From positions 66,211,803 to 66,275,802 of the forward strand of contig OY744546.1 of NCBI GenBank assembly GCA_963556195.1: a stretch of 64,000 bases of DNA, given 5' to 3'. The stretch is from Sepiola atlantica (taxonomy: Eukaryota > Mollusca > Cephalopoda > Sepiida > Sepiolidae). The position numbers were made by a program, and so were the translations under genes. The notes below the pieces were generated by a model. The model ran no database searches. It was not told where the DNA came from and saw only the letters and a list, made by a program, of their open reading frames with translations. Shown here piece by piece: positions 10,085 to 21,053 of the stretch. Each line of letters starts with the position of its first letter. Position 1 is the first letter of the stretch.

Positions 10085-11600
10085 GTTTTACCCACCTAAG
10101 AACACCACAAATGATTTTTTACACACCTAAAAAAACACAAATTATGTGTACCCACTTAAGAAAACCATTTATTTATTTTTTACCTAAGTAAGAAAACCAC
10201 AAATTATGTTTACCTACCTTAGAAAACAACACATTATTTTTAACCACCTTACAAAACCACACCTGAGAAAACCACGAATTATTTTTACCCACCTAAGAAA
10301 TATACACAGTATTTTTACCCACCTAAGAAACCACTCATGATTTTTACCTAGCTAAGAAAACCACACATTTTTTTATCCACCTAAAAAACAGGCATTATTT
10401 TACCTACCTAGAAAAACCACACATTATTTTTACCCACCTAATCAAACCATGCATTATTTTTACCTACCTACGAAAACATCACCTTATTTTTACCTACGTA
10501 AGGAAACCACACACCATTTTACCCACCTAAAACAAACACCCATTATTTTACCTACCTAAATAGACTACACATTATTTTTACACACCTAAGAAAACCACAC
10601 GTTATTTTTACCGACCTAAGAAAACCAAGCATTTTTTCTACCTAACTAAGAAAACCACGCATTATTTTTAACCCACCTAAGAAAATCACACATTATTTTT
10701 ACCCACGTATACAGACCAAAAATATTTTACCTAACTAAAAAAAACATATTTTACCAACCTAAAAAAGCACACATTATTTTTACTGACCTAAGAAAACCAC
10801 GCATTTTTTAACCTACCTCAGAAAATCACACATTATTTTTACCCACCTAAGAAAAGCACACATTATTTTTACCCACGTAAGGAAACCACACACCAGTTTA
10901 ACCCACGTAAAACAAACACCCAGTATTTTTACCTACCTAAATAGTCTACACATTATTTTTAACCCACCTAAAAAAATCACACATTATTTTCACCCACGTA
11001 TACAGACCAAAAATATATTTTTACCTACCTAAAAAAAACATTATTTTTAACAACCTTAAAAAGGCACACACTATTTTTACCGACCTAAGAAAACCACGCA
11101 TTTTTTTAACCTACCTAAGAAAAGCACACATTATTTTTACCCACCTAAGAAAACCACACATTATTTTTACCAACCTAAGAAAACCACACATTATTTTTAC
11201 CAACCTAAGAAAACCACACATTTTTTTAACCTACCTAAGAAAACCACACATTATTTTTACCAACCTAAGAAAACCACACATTATTTTACCCACCTAAGAA
11301 AACAACACACTATATTTTCTCTACTAAAGAAAACCACTCATTATTTTCTGACGCACCTAAGGAAACTTCACATTATTTTTACCCACTTAAGAAAACAGCA
11401 CATTATTTTTACTCACCTAAGAAAACCACACATTATTTTTAAAAACCTAAGAAAACCACACAGCATTTTTACCTACTTAAGAAAACCACCCATTATTTTT
11501 AACCAGCTAAGAAAACCACATATTATTTTTACCCACCTATGAACGCTACTTATTATTTTCTGACGCACCTAACAAACTTCGACATTATTTCTTCTTTATT
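10085..11600. repeat. 30-bp minisatellite, about 50 copies
   Basis: Period 30, clearest at 11161-11280. The consensus has ttatttttacccacctaag followed by aaaaccacaca. Plus-strand units carry only about one G each, giving a marked C-over-G skew. Copies vary by single-base indels and substitutions. More degenerate units continue to about 11850. Confidence 0.93.
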
Positions 11601-12104
11601 GTATTATAATCCTCAGAGAACACAACATATGAACTTACCAACCCGAATTTTATTCTACTGACCTAAAATATCAAGCATAATGTTCTTACCAATCTAAAAA
11701 ATACATTATTTTCCTATCAACTTAAGAGAATTCTACCCAATTCTCTTTCGAACCGAAGAAAACCGACAATACTTTATATCAAGATAACAACTGTCACATC
11801 AATTTCTTAAAAACTGATATAATCCGACCTAAAAAAATACGATGTTATTTTCTTCCAACGTATCGGGTAAACAGAACAGATATTACCAGATCACTATACT
11901 CGGGACAATTTTTACTATTATTTTGTTTCTTAAACTATGGTTTTCTTTTTTGTTTCGTCTTCTTTTTCGTAATCTCATCCCTAACCACAGAAGGAATTGA
12001 GAGTAAAAAATCACAGACTGCCACTGAGTTATGTTCTTACCAAACCTAATAAACTAATTTTATATTTTTACAAACCTAGCATGAGAAGAGAACAGGTATT
12101 ATTT
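11601..12104. other. Degenerate minisatellite edge, then unassigned
   Basis: Repeat-like ccaacctaa phrases fade out by about 11850. The rest to 12104 shows nothing recognisable. Confidence 0.5.
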
Positions 12105-12370
12105 CACCAGCGGAAGGTGACGGTTGATAAGTGGATGTCGACACGGACTGAAGACCTGGGTGTTCCAAGTTCGAATCCAGTCGGTTTCGCAGTATCGCTT
12201 TCACTTAGGGATGTTGGCAACCTTCTCGTGGTCCTTCCCGTAAGTATCCGATGTCTTGCAAGAAAGATTTCTAATTAGAAAAAAACACCGGGGAAACTAA
12301 TGCCAACACCAGAATCTTCTGATTCACACGAAAGAAGAAGATCTAACCAGTAAAACATTTTCTTTTTATA

Positions 12371-12433
<63 letters not shown>
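12105..12433 (+). mobile_element. tRNA-derived SINE with (ATT)n tail
   Basis: A box-like sequence ttgataagtgg (12124-12134) is followed 33 bp later by a B box agttcgaatcc (12168-12178, one mismatch). These form an internal Pol III promoter. The body continues through tcgctttcacttagggatgt and ends in about 20 ATT units (12372-12433), a tail typical of SINEs that borrow a LINE with a simple-repeat 3' end. No hammerhead core was seen here, so it is a different family from the (TA)n-tailed elements. Confidence 0.65.
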
Positions 12434-13889
12434 CATCATAAATGTTTTTGTTCTTATTATTTTTATTATTTTTATTCTATTTCATCATCAATTTCATCTT
12501 TTATTTATATCCGTGATTCAATTCGAAATCAATAATTACATAAACAAGTAAGACTAAATGAAAATCCCAAACGCAAACAGACTCGTAAGAACCAAAAGTA
12601 AAATGTGTTTAATTTGCAAAAGTGAACATTTCCCATCGATAAAACAAAACATAATTAAAGATTGGAGATTTAAACTGACAAAAATACTTGCAATTTATAA
12701 AATTAAGTACCGACTTTGACGAGCAGAACAAAAAAACGAATATATAAATAGATGTTGATGAAACACAATACAACATGTTCTTTAAGTAATTACAATACTG
12801 TAGGGCTAACAATCATCTTTCCATGTCACGCACGTTTAAAAATGATATGAAATGAATTAATAAATAAGTATCTGTATTGGCACAATTATCTTTTTATTAA
12901 GGAAAATAATCATATTTTCGTCTGAACCACCAGAAAATGTCAGTTGAGGTTTGAAGTCATATGCAGTTGTACTTGTTTATAGATGCTCCCCTATGAAGAA
13001 GGATGTGAGAGGGTTTTTGTTGTTTGTAAATGTATACTCTGAAAAAGAATTAACCCCCCCCCAAAGATCGTATTTAAAACCTAAACGCATTGTTGATTTT
13101 TCTTTATTAATATTATTTATGAAGACTGTTGTCGAGAAGTAGACAGCAACAGAAAAGTGAGATTATAAGGACTTTGATTGCCACTGAAATACGACCATTT
13201 GTTCCTCCCCACTAACGGAATGCATTAATGAGATAGATTAGAAGGAACCCCACTATTCTACAGATAACTATGCCATGTCGAATCACAAATGCAGTTATCA
13301 CATAAAACAGATACTTCTAATTACTAACATGTGACAAAGTGTCGAGATGATGTGGAGTTAGCTTTGAGAACCACAAGGGCACCCAGAGACGTTAGCGAGT
13401 TCTAATAAAAAAATGTTTAAAACCTATTAGTCGGAATTTCTCTGAGAAACGCCTCAGGCGATTTTCGAATTAACAAGACGATGGTGCTCTGCCACTTCAT
13501 CAAAACATATGAAGCCTGGACAGAAAGATTTATTTACTTAGCGTTTTTATTAATAAAAGTTATTACGCATTTGTTTTATTTCATTCTAATATTATTTTCT
13601 CTTAATTTGTATTTCTTATATGAGTTTATAACACTTTTATAAGTGAAAACATATTTTTTGTAGGATTTAATTTTAAAATGACGGCGCACCTTCGACCTCT
13701 TCTGTTTTCGTTTTCTTTTCTGATTTGCCTTCGTTTTAATAGACTTCACAAATGGCGTTATATATATATTTTTTAATTCTGACTTATTTTCATTTCCCAA
13801 TTTTTCTATTCTATGCTTAATTCTTTATCTAATTTTCTGCTCATTATTTTCTCAATTTATTTATTTCGTTTTGTAACAATACTAGCAGG
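12434..13889. other. Unassigned AT-rich sequence
   Basis: No recognised gene or repeat. Short frames near 12609-12812 (minus), 12951-13142 (plus) and 13576-13800 (minus, Lys-rich) show no motif. Confidence 0.5.
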
Positions 13890-13989
13890 ACATACATACA
13901 TACATACATACATACATACATACATACATACATACATACATACATACATACATACATACATACATACATACATACATACATACATACAT
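13890..13989. repeat. (ACAT)n tetranucleotide microsatellite
   Basis: About 25 uninterrupted ACAT units. Confidence 0.97.
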
Positions 13990-14291
13990 TCCCCTTTTAC
14001 ATAATAGATTACTTTATTAATCTATCACACGTTTCTTTGTCAACATCTTCTTTTTATATTAATGTACTAGCTAGACTCGCCCCCAGGAAAAATACAAAAG
14101 AATGAATAAACATTTTTCAACACCCGAGCGAACGCAAATAGGTTAATAGGAATGATACCCACAATAGTTAAAGCACTACATATTACAGTGTTTACTTTTC
14201 AAAAAACTACATAATAACGTTGTTTTTAAAAAGTCCGGCTTATTATCCTTTTCACCTCCCTTGTAGGCAAAAGTTTAACAATGTAATGATT

Positions 14292-14372
14292 AAAAAAAAG
14301 CTTGTGTTTGATAACTGGTATCGAACCATAAACCTCTTGGTCATGGATATACGCTGTTAACCTTTCGAGTAA
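14292..14372 (-). mobile_element. tRNA-like Pol III head (pseudo-tRNA or SINE)
   Basis: Minus strand A-box match tactcgaaagg (14361-14371, one mismatch), then B-box match ggttcgatacc (14317-14327, one mismatch). A run of eight T follows (14292-14299 complement) that would terminate Pol III. I could not fold a clean cloverleaf, so it is a tRNA relic or SINE head rather than a functional tRNA gene. Confidence 0.4.
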
Positions 14373-14399
14373 GCGAGTATAACAATTACGAAAGAGTAG

Positions 14400-15138
14400 G
14401 TCATTAACACGAAGTCAGTCAGTAGCTGTCATGTGAGTTATCATGCGATTCGCTGTAAGGCAACCGAATGTAGGGTCAACAAGATGTTTTTTTCTAATCT
14501 TTTGATATTATGCATGTGACACGTGTAGGAATCAGAAACTGTACAGTTTATGACACTGTCGAGTGTCTTAGCGTATATTGATTTAATTCAGAAGTCGAGT
14601 CGTTGAAGAAATTGTAGCCGCCATATTGATAGATGAAATACTGCAAAACACTATGTTTGTAAATTGCATTCTCGAAAAACTGGAATGACTATAAATGTAT
14701 ACGTTATTAGGAGAAATAACGTAATCCGAAATTCAGCCGAATTAGCTGGAGCGTCCATTTAATGTGTGCGTAATGTTTAGTATGATGTGATAAATTAATA
14801 GCAGACACATAGGAAATGATAACGGACAGTTTTTTTTTGGAAAGTATACGTAGTTTTAACTTCCCGGTGCCGATGGGGGAGTGGTAGTACTTAATTGTTC
14901 GGAAGAAAAAGTTTTCGCTAACACCTATAAGGAGTAACTTTTGAGGGCACCATGTGTACCATTTTTATCACCTAAATATTTAATGTAATTTTATGTAGTT
15001 GTTCTTTTATTGGTGATTTTAGCGTTCATTTTTTTTTTACTTGCTACTTGTTTGTTTAGTTTTTATTTACGAAGTGATTGAGATGAAGAAAATTGCATTA
15101 TTAGTAACCCATAACTGTATAAGACCTATATTTCGTTG

Positions 15139-15143
<5 letters not shown>
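14400..15143. other. Unassigned AT-rich sequence
   Basis: No gene, repeat or domain recognised. Confidence 0.5.

Positions 15144-15218
<75 letters not shown>
15144..15218. repeat. (CA)n/(TA)n microsatellite
   Basis: CA run of about 14 units followed by about 23 TA units. On the minus strand it is the tail of the left arm of the inverted element beginning at 15219. Confidence 0.95.
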
Positions 15219-15220
<2 letters not shown>

Positions 15221-15298
15221 GAAAGGAAAGGATGAAGGTAATCCGACGTAATGGGAAATGAAGAAGAAAAACCAAACAGGATGCATTTTTTTATGTGT

Positions 15299-15341
15299 TC
15301 ATCAACGTTTCGCCTTTATTTGTAAGACTTCTTCAGGATGA
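15299..15341 (-). ncRNA. Hammerhead-like fold (minimal class), left arm
   Basis: Minus strand. Stem I is tcatc (15337-15341) with gatga (15299-15303). Core ctgaaga plus an extra a; stem II gtctt with aaggc across loop acaaata. Then gaaac (15307-15311) and gtt. Stem III would be a single A-T pair over loop cg, as in minimal hammerheads thought to work as dimers. The extra base after CUGAAGA departs from the canonical core. Confidence 0.42.
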
Positions 15342-15565
15342 TCATATTAAGAAAAATGTCATGCAAGTACAGGAACATATTGGGTTTACATGATGGGTTG
15401 ATATGAAGAAATAGTAGCCACTACTGGAAGAAGTAGGAACGACTGACTTCGCCAAGCCCGGACGCCGTTCCTACTGCTTCCAGTAGTGGCTACTATTTCT
15501 TCATATCAACCCATCATGTAAACCCAATATGTTCACGTACTTGCATGACATTTTTCTTAATATTA

Positions 15566-15608
15566 TCATCTTGAAGAAGTCTTACAAATGAAGGCGAAAC
15601 GTTGTTGA
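15566..15608 (+). ncRNA. Hammerhead-like fold (minimal class), right arm
   Basis: Mirror copy of the left-arm fold: tcatc (15566-15570), ttgaagaa, gtctt/aaggc hairpin, gaaac, gtt, then gttga (15604-15608). Stem I has one mismatch and the first core base is T rather than C. (TA)n starts about 40 bp downstream. Confidence 0.38.
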
Positions 15609-15644
15609 ACACATACAAAATACATCCTTTTTGTTTTTTTTCTT

Positions 15645-15648
<4 letters not shown>

Positions 15649-15694
<46 letters not shown>
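15649..15694. repeat. (TA)n microsatellite, element tail
   Basis: About 22 TA units directly after the right arm of the inverted element. Confidence 0.95.
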
Positions 15695-15696
<2 letters not shown>

Positions 15697-15757
15697 TTAA
15701 TTTTATACTACATAAAAGTAATCCATGGGCAGTTGTCATCGGCATAGCTAACTTATA

Positions 15758-15759
<2 letters not shown>

Positions 15760-15798
<39 letters not shown>
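15760..15798. repeat. (TA)n microsatellite
   Basis: About 19 TA units with no recognised element attached. Confidence 0.95.
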
Positions 15799-15800
<2 letters not shown>

Positions 15801-15989
15801 TGTGTGTATGTGTTTGTTGGTGTGTATAGTATATAAGTTATAAAATAGTTATATGACTAATAAATACTATTATTAGTTAATTAGCTTTACCCATTAGTTC
15901 AGTTTAACGTCATTACTTATTCTCAGACAAGTACGAACTTGCATATTCGCGTTTACGAGCTCTGCTATTTGAAGTTTTTAATTTGTGTC

Positions 15990-16380
15990 AGCTTTCCTAG
16001 TGGATCGGTGTGTCCGGCTTGTTTGGATGACCTCATTGCGTTCCGAATCAAAGCCAATCAATCACGGGTGTATATTCCCACGTTGAGGCAGGCGACAATC
16101 AGTCCCGATTCTACAGACGAACGCCGTAAACACGTGGGCCTATAATAAGTTTTGCATCCGGTATCACACTTCACGCACTTTTTGAATTGACATCCATGCC
16201 AGTCTTTTCCCGTCTCGAGGGCCTTTTTTAATGAATTCGCCTAGTTGACGCCGAAGTGCGTGATGAAATCAACTAAGTCGCCTCGAGACAAACTGTTGCA
16301 GGAGGAGGGGATTAAGCACCGCATGTGAAGCTCCGCGTTCTAGACGAATTGCTGCAAGCTAACTCGGGGAATATGACGCA
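15990..16380. promoter_or_regulatory. CpG-rich island, possible promoter
   Basis: CpG is frequent here (roughly 30 in 390 bp by eye) while the surroundings are AT-rich. A textbook CCAAT box (agccaatca, about 16049-16057) and a cacgtg E box (about 16129-16134) are present. An open frame at 15939-16145 (plus) contains CPACLDD, but I do not recognise it. No TATA box is convincing. It could be a promoter or first exon of an unseen gene, or a GC-rich transposon piece. Confidence 0.3.
16172..16289. other. Interleaved inverted repeats (pseudoknot-like order)
   Basis: Three perfect or near-perfect stems occur in crossing order. cacgcactt (16172-16180) pairs with aagtgcgtg (16254-16262). gtctcgagg (16212-16220) pairs with cctcgagac (16281-16289). 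ctagttga (16241-16248) pairs with tcaactaa (16269-16276, one mismatch). The first crosses the other two. It may reflect structured RNA, protein-binding half-sites or chance. Confidence 0.5.
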
Positions 16381-16389
16381 GACAGTACT

Positions 16390-17159
16390 GATTTTATATC
16401 ATGGCGTTTTATTATTGACTTAAATGTTTTAATTTTTTGTAGCTTAGTCAGATCCGTTTTAATGTCTTCCGATCAGTATTTTCTCGAATTCTTTTCGGCT
16501 GTAGTTATGAACGAATAGAGGTCTGGAATCTGTGTCCTTTAATTTTTAATAAAATAAAAGGATAGATATAATGTTTGGTTTATTCTTATTAAACTAACAG
16601 AATAGCACGCATTTTAGGCAACCCACAATAGCCAACGACACTAAGGGCACATTTTACCAGATCGTGTGGTCTGCATTGATGGCAGCAATAGTCCCCCTAT
16701 AAAACATTTGTAATACACACTCGCCAAGCAACAACAACTTGAAATAATGTCCCCTTTTACTTCTGTATATCCAAATAAAAATAAAAACCTTTATAAATAA
16801 AGCTTGTTTCCCAATATATTTCTATCTACGGAATATGATATCACAGTGTGGTCTCACAGCCGACTAAAACATGCTTGATTTCAAGGTAACTGTTTATAAA
16901 TCCTTGTAAAGTCGTCTGTAAGGATTAACAGTTTACACCATCGTTTCCAATCCTATCTACGTCAACTGATGATCACATTAACGTTACGGTTAATTGCCTT
17001 GATAAACAGGGATTCACTAATAAATAAATAACAAATTAAGGCTGTACAATTTGTACGAGTAGCGTTATTTCTAAAGAAAATGCATTTTTAACGGTGACCT
17101 AAATATACATCGAAGAGAATGGAAGAAAGAGTTAGTACATACTTTTACTCCGATCAACG
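16390..17159. other. Unassigned AT-rich sequence
   Basis: Nothing recognised. Confidence 0.5.
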
Positions 17160-17345
17160 AGGGGAGGAGATACAGGGTTATAGCTAGGTGGTAGAGGGCG
17201 TTGAGAGCGAGCGGGAAGACAGTGGGGCGAGGGAGAAATGGAGCGACAGGTTTGAGGAGGCGACGATAGGTTATCGACCGAGGAAGACACAGCTTTTTTC
17301 CTCGAGGTTGGGAAGATCCCTGGACTACGCCGGTACCCCTGCTAG
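17160..17345. other. GC-richer, purine-biased block
   Basis: The plus strand is strongly G/A-rich (gagagcgagcgggaagac, gtggggcgagggagaaatgg) and contrasts with its neighbours. Both strands stay open (17188-17448 plus from GTG, 17071-17412 minus), and overlapping frames in a skewed block are not good evidence of coding. It could be a 5' untranslated exon or transposon fragment. I cannot assign it. Confidence 0.35.
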
Positions 17346-17449
17346 TGCAAAAATAACTCACAAATGTGGAAGTATAGTTATATGTAAACATTTCATGCAG
17401 AAGAATGTGCATTTAGTACGATACATTACTTATTTTAAACAGAAATAAG

Positions 17450-18160
17450 CGAATATTGTAGTGAAAATGAATTTAGATATTCTACATGCGTAAGACAGGT
17501 ATCGAATCCAGAAATGAAAACTTAGCGTATCTCTAAATTTACACAAAGGCTTCCCGAATAATTCTCAATACAGATGTTATCTTGTCTGAGTCTGATCCTG
17601 ATCTCCAACACGGATTTAATAGCTATCAGTTTGGATAACAAGGAAAGGAAAGAAATAAAAAGTGAACAGGAAATTGTAAATGTTTATCAAAAATTGAGAG
17701 AATGGATAATTTAAATGTAAGCTTTACAGGTGGATGGACATCGCAAGAATTGTCAGATTCAAATAAATAAAAAAGCGTACTTGTTTGCAATCATGCGTGC
17801 GGAATATTTAAAACATATATTGATGATTCCAGACATAAACAGCTCGAGCTTGGAATGTACAGTGTGGCATGGGAGGTGACTTGCGTCATCAAAACACATA
17901 TATTGATAAATGTAACGAACATTTAGAGATGGTTTATTTTGAAATCGGATGGCGGTTCATAAGAAGTAAGAGATAGTCGAGAAAATATGAACATACTCTT
18001 TATTTAAGTATACGATGAACGGGATTTATTGCAAACAGTTAATGATAAATCACGAGTAATTAGAAAAAAAATAAATATCTTATTTTTCAAACGTAACTCA
18101 ATCCCAGAAATAGAATATAATTCATCATGAGTTTTGTGTTATCTCTATTCATATAAATTA
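17450..18160. other. Unassigned AT-rich sequence
   Basis: No gene or repeat recognised. Confidence 0.5.
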
Positions 18161-18212
18161 AGGTATATATATATATATGAAATTAAAATAGAATAAGAGG
18201 AAAACCTAAAAA

Positions 18213-18248
18213 GCTCAACGTTTCGCCCAAATGGGCTTTGTCAAGAGC
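18213..18248 (-). ncRNA. Hammerhead-derived fold, left arm
   Basis: Minus strand. Stem I gctc (18245-18248) with gagc (18213-18216); core-like ttgacaaa; stem II gccc with gggc across loop attt; then gaaac and gtt. The first core strand no longer reads CUGANGA, so this is a structural relative rather than an active hammerhead prediction. Confidence 0.35.
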
Positions 18249-18279
18249 GAACAGAATAAATGCAAACACATTTTCATTC

Positions 18280-18315
18280 GCTCTTGACAAAGCCCATTTG
18301 GGCGTAACGGTGAGC
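18280..18315 (+). ncRNA. Hammerhead-derived fold, right arm
   Basis: Mirror copy of the left fold: gctc (18280-18283), ttgacaaa, gccc/gggc hairpin, then gtaac instead of gaaac, ggt and gagc (18312-18315). Stems I and II are intact while the single-stranded core has mutated. Confidence 0.33.
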
Positions 18316-18380
18316 TTTTTAGGTCTTCCGCTTATTCCATTTTAATTTCATACCGTCGGATTATTTTATCCTTTCATCTA

Positions 18381-18384
<4 letters not shown>

Positions 18385-18448
<64 letters not shown>

Positions 18449-18470
18449 TATGCGTGCATCTTACACATAC

Positions 18471-18529
<59 letters not shown>

Positions 18530-18551
18530 TGCATTTTGTACATACACACAC

Positions 18552-18612
<61 letters not shown>
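18385..18612. repeat. Compound (TA)n microsatellite
   Basis: Three long TA blocks separated by a 20-bp unit tgcgtgcat...ttacatacat, itself present twice (about 18450 and 18526). Long Tyr-Ile frames here are artefacts. Confidence 0.95.
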
Positions 18613-19473
18613 CATTAGCCGATCATTATGAATTTTGGAACACAGCTGATATATATAAAAAGACGTACTTTGAGCTATATTTAGTTTAATTTAGTTTTAT
18701 GTAAAAGAGGTTTCCCGTTGTAAAAGTTTAGATACCTCATATTTTGTGAAATTTAAAAAAATAGGTACTAAACATCAATTTCATTGTCCAAATTTTAGTT
18801 TCTATGAGTGTTTAAAGGGTTTTATAGAGAGGTATAATAAAGGCAGAATGTCTTATTGTAAAATTAAATTATTTCAGATTTTACATCAATTAATCACTGT
18901 TTCCGTTTAAAACCTCTTAAACTACAGCATTACACTTTTTAGGGATCATCTAAAATCAAAATCTTTTCATGAATTTAAATACAAAATTGGAATAAGGATT
19001 ATAGCTATAAGGTTAGTGTTGTATCAGTTCCGATGGATACTGCAACCTATTGACCGGTGTCGTCTTGTCCTTCGGGGCTTGATTTCAGCCGGTCTGTGGG
19101 TGTGTCCTGTGCAGTTCTAGGAGGTTTGCTCTCCCAGCCTTTGTACCCCTCTTTGTTTATTGCTTAGTGTCTGAGGCGCCCCTACCGGGGAATGCCGACG
19201 GGGCTGCCTAGCAAATTTTTAATAACCAGAGTGCTCACCTTCTCGGGCGCTGGCTTTTCAAGTCCTACTTTCCTGACCCGACCTGTAGTCACATCTTACC
19301 TTGTATAAAACTGGCCTTGTGCCTAACTTCCTGGGGCTGTAAAAAGTATATGGTTTTGTATCAGTGTGATTTTATTTAAATTTTCGTAAGGGAACATTAG
19401 TAACAAACTTTTTTTCAGTGATTTAATCTTACTCATCCTGCAACTGGTATTTTTTTAATATAAACATATAAGG
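18613..19473. other. Unassigned; GC-richer block 19020-19345
   Basis: About 18613-19019 is plain AT-rich DNA. From 19020 to 19345 the GC content rises with sharp edges (cttgtccttcggggcttgat, gcgcccctaccggggaatgc). It looks like a decayed transposon or retroposed piece. On the minus strand a short frame reads RPAEIKPRRTRRHRSIGCSI, but I cannot name a family. Confidence 0.4.
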
Positions 19474-19873
19474 GACACGTAATAAGGAAACTAATATTGA
19501 GTGACTTTCATTTAGTATACTAATGAGCCATAATATTTCCTGAGTTAATCTACTTTTCTGGGCAACGCCGAGACACGTTATAAGGAAACTAATATTGAGT
19601 GACTTTTATTTAGTATATTAATTAGCCATAATATTTCTTGAGTTAATCTACTTTTCTGGGCAACGCCGAGACACGTTATAAGGAAACTAATATTGATTGA
19701 CTTGCATTTAGTATATTAATTAGCCATAATATTTCTTGAGTTAATCTAGTTTTCTGGGCAACGCCGGGACACGTTATAAGGAAACTAATATTGATTGACT
19801 TGCATTTAGTATATTAATTAGCCATAATATTTCTTGATTTAATCTACTTTTCTGGGCAACGCCGGGACACGGG
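19474..19873. repeat. Four tandem 98-bp repeats
   Basis: gacac occurs at 19474, 19572, 19670, 19768 and 19866, exactly 98 bp apart. Units contain aaggaaactaatattga, gccataatatttc and tttctgggcaacgccg. The first unit differs most, later ones by a few bases. Each unit ends in ggcaacgccg, a GC-rich phrase in an AT-rich repeat. Confidence 0.95.
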
Positions 19874-20514
19874 AAAGATAGTTTAGTATAATCTTAGATC
19901 GATAGATTTCTAAAACAAAACTATTGTTAGATACACTGAAGCGAATTATGATCAGCAACGAATCTAATGCGATAATAAACGTCTGCTGCATTTATTTAAT
20001 TGCAAGTTCTGTACGGTGAAGTATCTCTGATTATAATGTATATTAATTGCATGGGGTGTATACCCTATGGTCGTTACCCTCCGTTAGCCACAAGTAAAAC
20101 CATATCTAATTAATCAGATTAACTTGCAACGATATTCTAGAGGCGTCATTACTCATGAGATTACTAATACTATCAAGTTCCAGACAATGGTAACATTAGT
20201 CTCTTTCAAAAATGACGTTTATAAGTTAAACGTTGTTCGACCTAAGACCGTGACATCTCGTAGGTATGATCCCTCACTTAAACATCGTTTCCGAAGGGAA
20301 ATATATTCATTGGTCTATTCTGGAAGAAAGAGTTCCTTTAATATTGCAGATAGACACTTACATATAGCAAATCGTCAAAAAGGTCCCTAAGGCCCCCTTT
20401 TATATACTACTAAAGACAGATGTAGGAAGAGGCGCTACTCATCTCCAGTGATTGCTGCACTTACCCTTGACTACACGTTATGATCATATGTTTATAGCTA
20501 GTGGGCATCGAGTA
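19874..20514. other. Unassigned sequence
   Basis: An 88-codon frame at 20124-20390 (plus) has Arg/Lys-rich, fairly balanced composition (RRYDPSLKHRFRREIYSLVY) but no motif I recognise. I do not call a gene. Confidence 0.45.
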
Positions 20515-20600
20515 TCATTTGTTATTATTTTATATGAATCTACAGCGGATTGAACCCTAGTCTCCCGACACATCGGTGAACACTCAAACCATTATTTTAA
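20515..20600 (-). mobile_element. tRNA-like SINE head
   Basis: Minus strand B box ggttcaatccg (20546-20556, one mismatch allowing A for R) lies about 25 bp after an A-box-like tggtttgagtg (20581-20591). Between them ccga...tcgg can pair as an anticodon-type stem. It is a tRNA-derived head; the body and tail are not defined. Confidence 0.45.
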
Positions 20601-20644
20601 ACAGACTCGTACAACAATATATATTCTAAGATTACATCATATTT

Positions 20645-20646
<2 letters not shown>

Positions 20647-20709
<63 letters not shown>

Positions 20710-20788
20710 AATGTATATATATATATGTATATATAAATGTATATATATATATGTTTATATATATGTATATGTGTATATATATGTATAT

Positions 20789-20830
<42 letters not shown>
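20647..20830. repeat. Compound (TA)n/(TATG)n microsatellite
   Basis: About 27 TA units, then TATG-interrupted TA to 20830, abutting the left arm of palindromic copy B. Confidence 0.95.
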
Positions 20831-20861
20831 GATAATTTTATTTACACAGACATGTACAAAA

Positions 20862-20928
20862 TCTGCGACACTGGCATGTCGATGTTATCGATCAACAGTT
20901 ACTATAAACTGGGATCTCATCAGGCAGA
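20862..20928 (-). ncRNA. Hammerhead ribozyme, left arm of copy B
   Basis: Mirror image of 20987-21053, with one base change inside the stem II region (cagtttatag preceded by ccc rather than ctc). Stem I tctgc/gcaga, core ctgatga, stem II gatc/gatc, core gataa, stem III acat/gtgt and a gtc cleavage site are all intact. Confidence 0.55.
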
Positions 20929-20986
20929 GTTAGAATCCGATCTTAACCTCTCCAAATATGATCTGAGGTTAAGATCGGATTCTAAC

Positions 20987-21053
20987 TCTGCCTGATGAGA
21001 TCTCAGTTTATAGTAACTGTTGATCGATAACATCGACATGCCAGTGTCGCAGA
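20987..21053 (+). ncRNA. Hammerhead ribozyme, right arm of copy B
   Basis: Stem I tctgc (20987-20991) with gcaga (21049-21053), all five pairs. Core ctgatga 20992-20998. Stem II gatc (20999-21002) with gatc (21022-21025), extended by cagtt/aactg. Second core gataa (21026-21030), one T more than GAAA. Stem III acat (21030-21033) with gtgt (21044-21047). Cleavage site gtc ends at c21048. The inserted T is the only departure from the canonical core and might reduce activity. Confidence 0.58.

Larger units (their letters stand above)
15219..15648. mobile_element. Inverted-dimer element with outward hammerhead-like folds
   Basis: Long inverted repeat (left arm about 15262-15442, right arm about 15465-15640) bounded by (TA)n on both sides. 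Arms share agtagccactactggaag, catcatgtaaacccaatatg and the ribozyme-like cores. The GC-richer centre (tcgccaagcccggacgcc) is the head-to-head joint. It has no reading frame of note. Confidence 0.85.
18161..18360. mobile_element. Inverted-dimer element, family with ttgacaaa core
   Basis: Left arm 18177-18254 and right arm 18274-18352 are inverted copies separated by about 20 bp. They share gaaattaaaat, aagctcaacg, gggctttgtcaagagcga. A short (TA)n (18163-18178) precedes the left arm and a long one (from 18385) follows the right arm. Confidence 0.85.

Noticed and set aside
14292..14372. Functional tRNA gene
   Set aside because: A and B boxes and a T-run are present, but the acceptor and T stems do not pair well and no clean cloverleaf forms.
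17071..17448. Overlapping 113- and 86-codon frames on opposite strands
   Set aside because: Purine-strand bias keeps both strands free of stops. Neither has a recognised motif and the plus frame opens with GTG, so I list the block only as GC-rich sequence.
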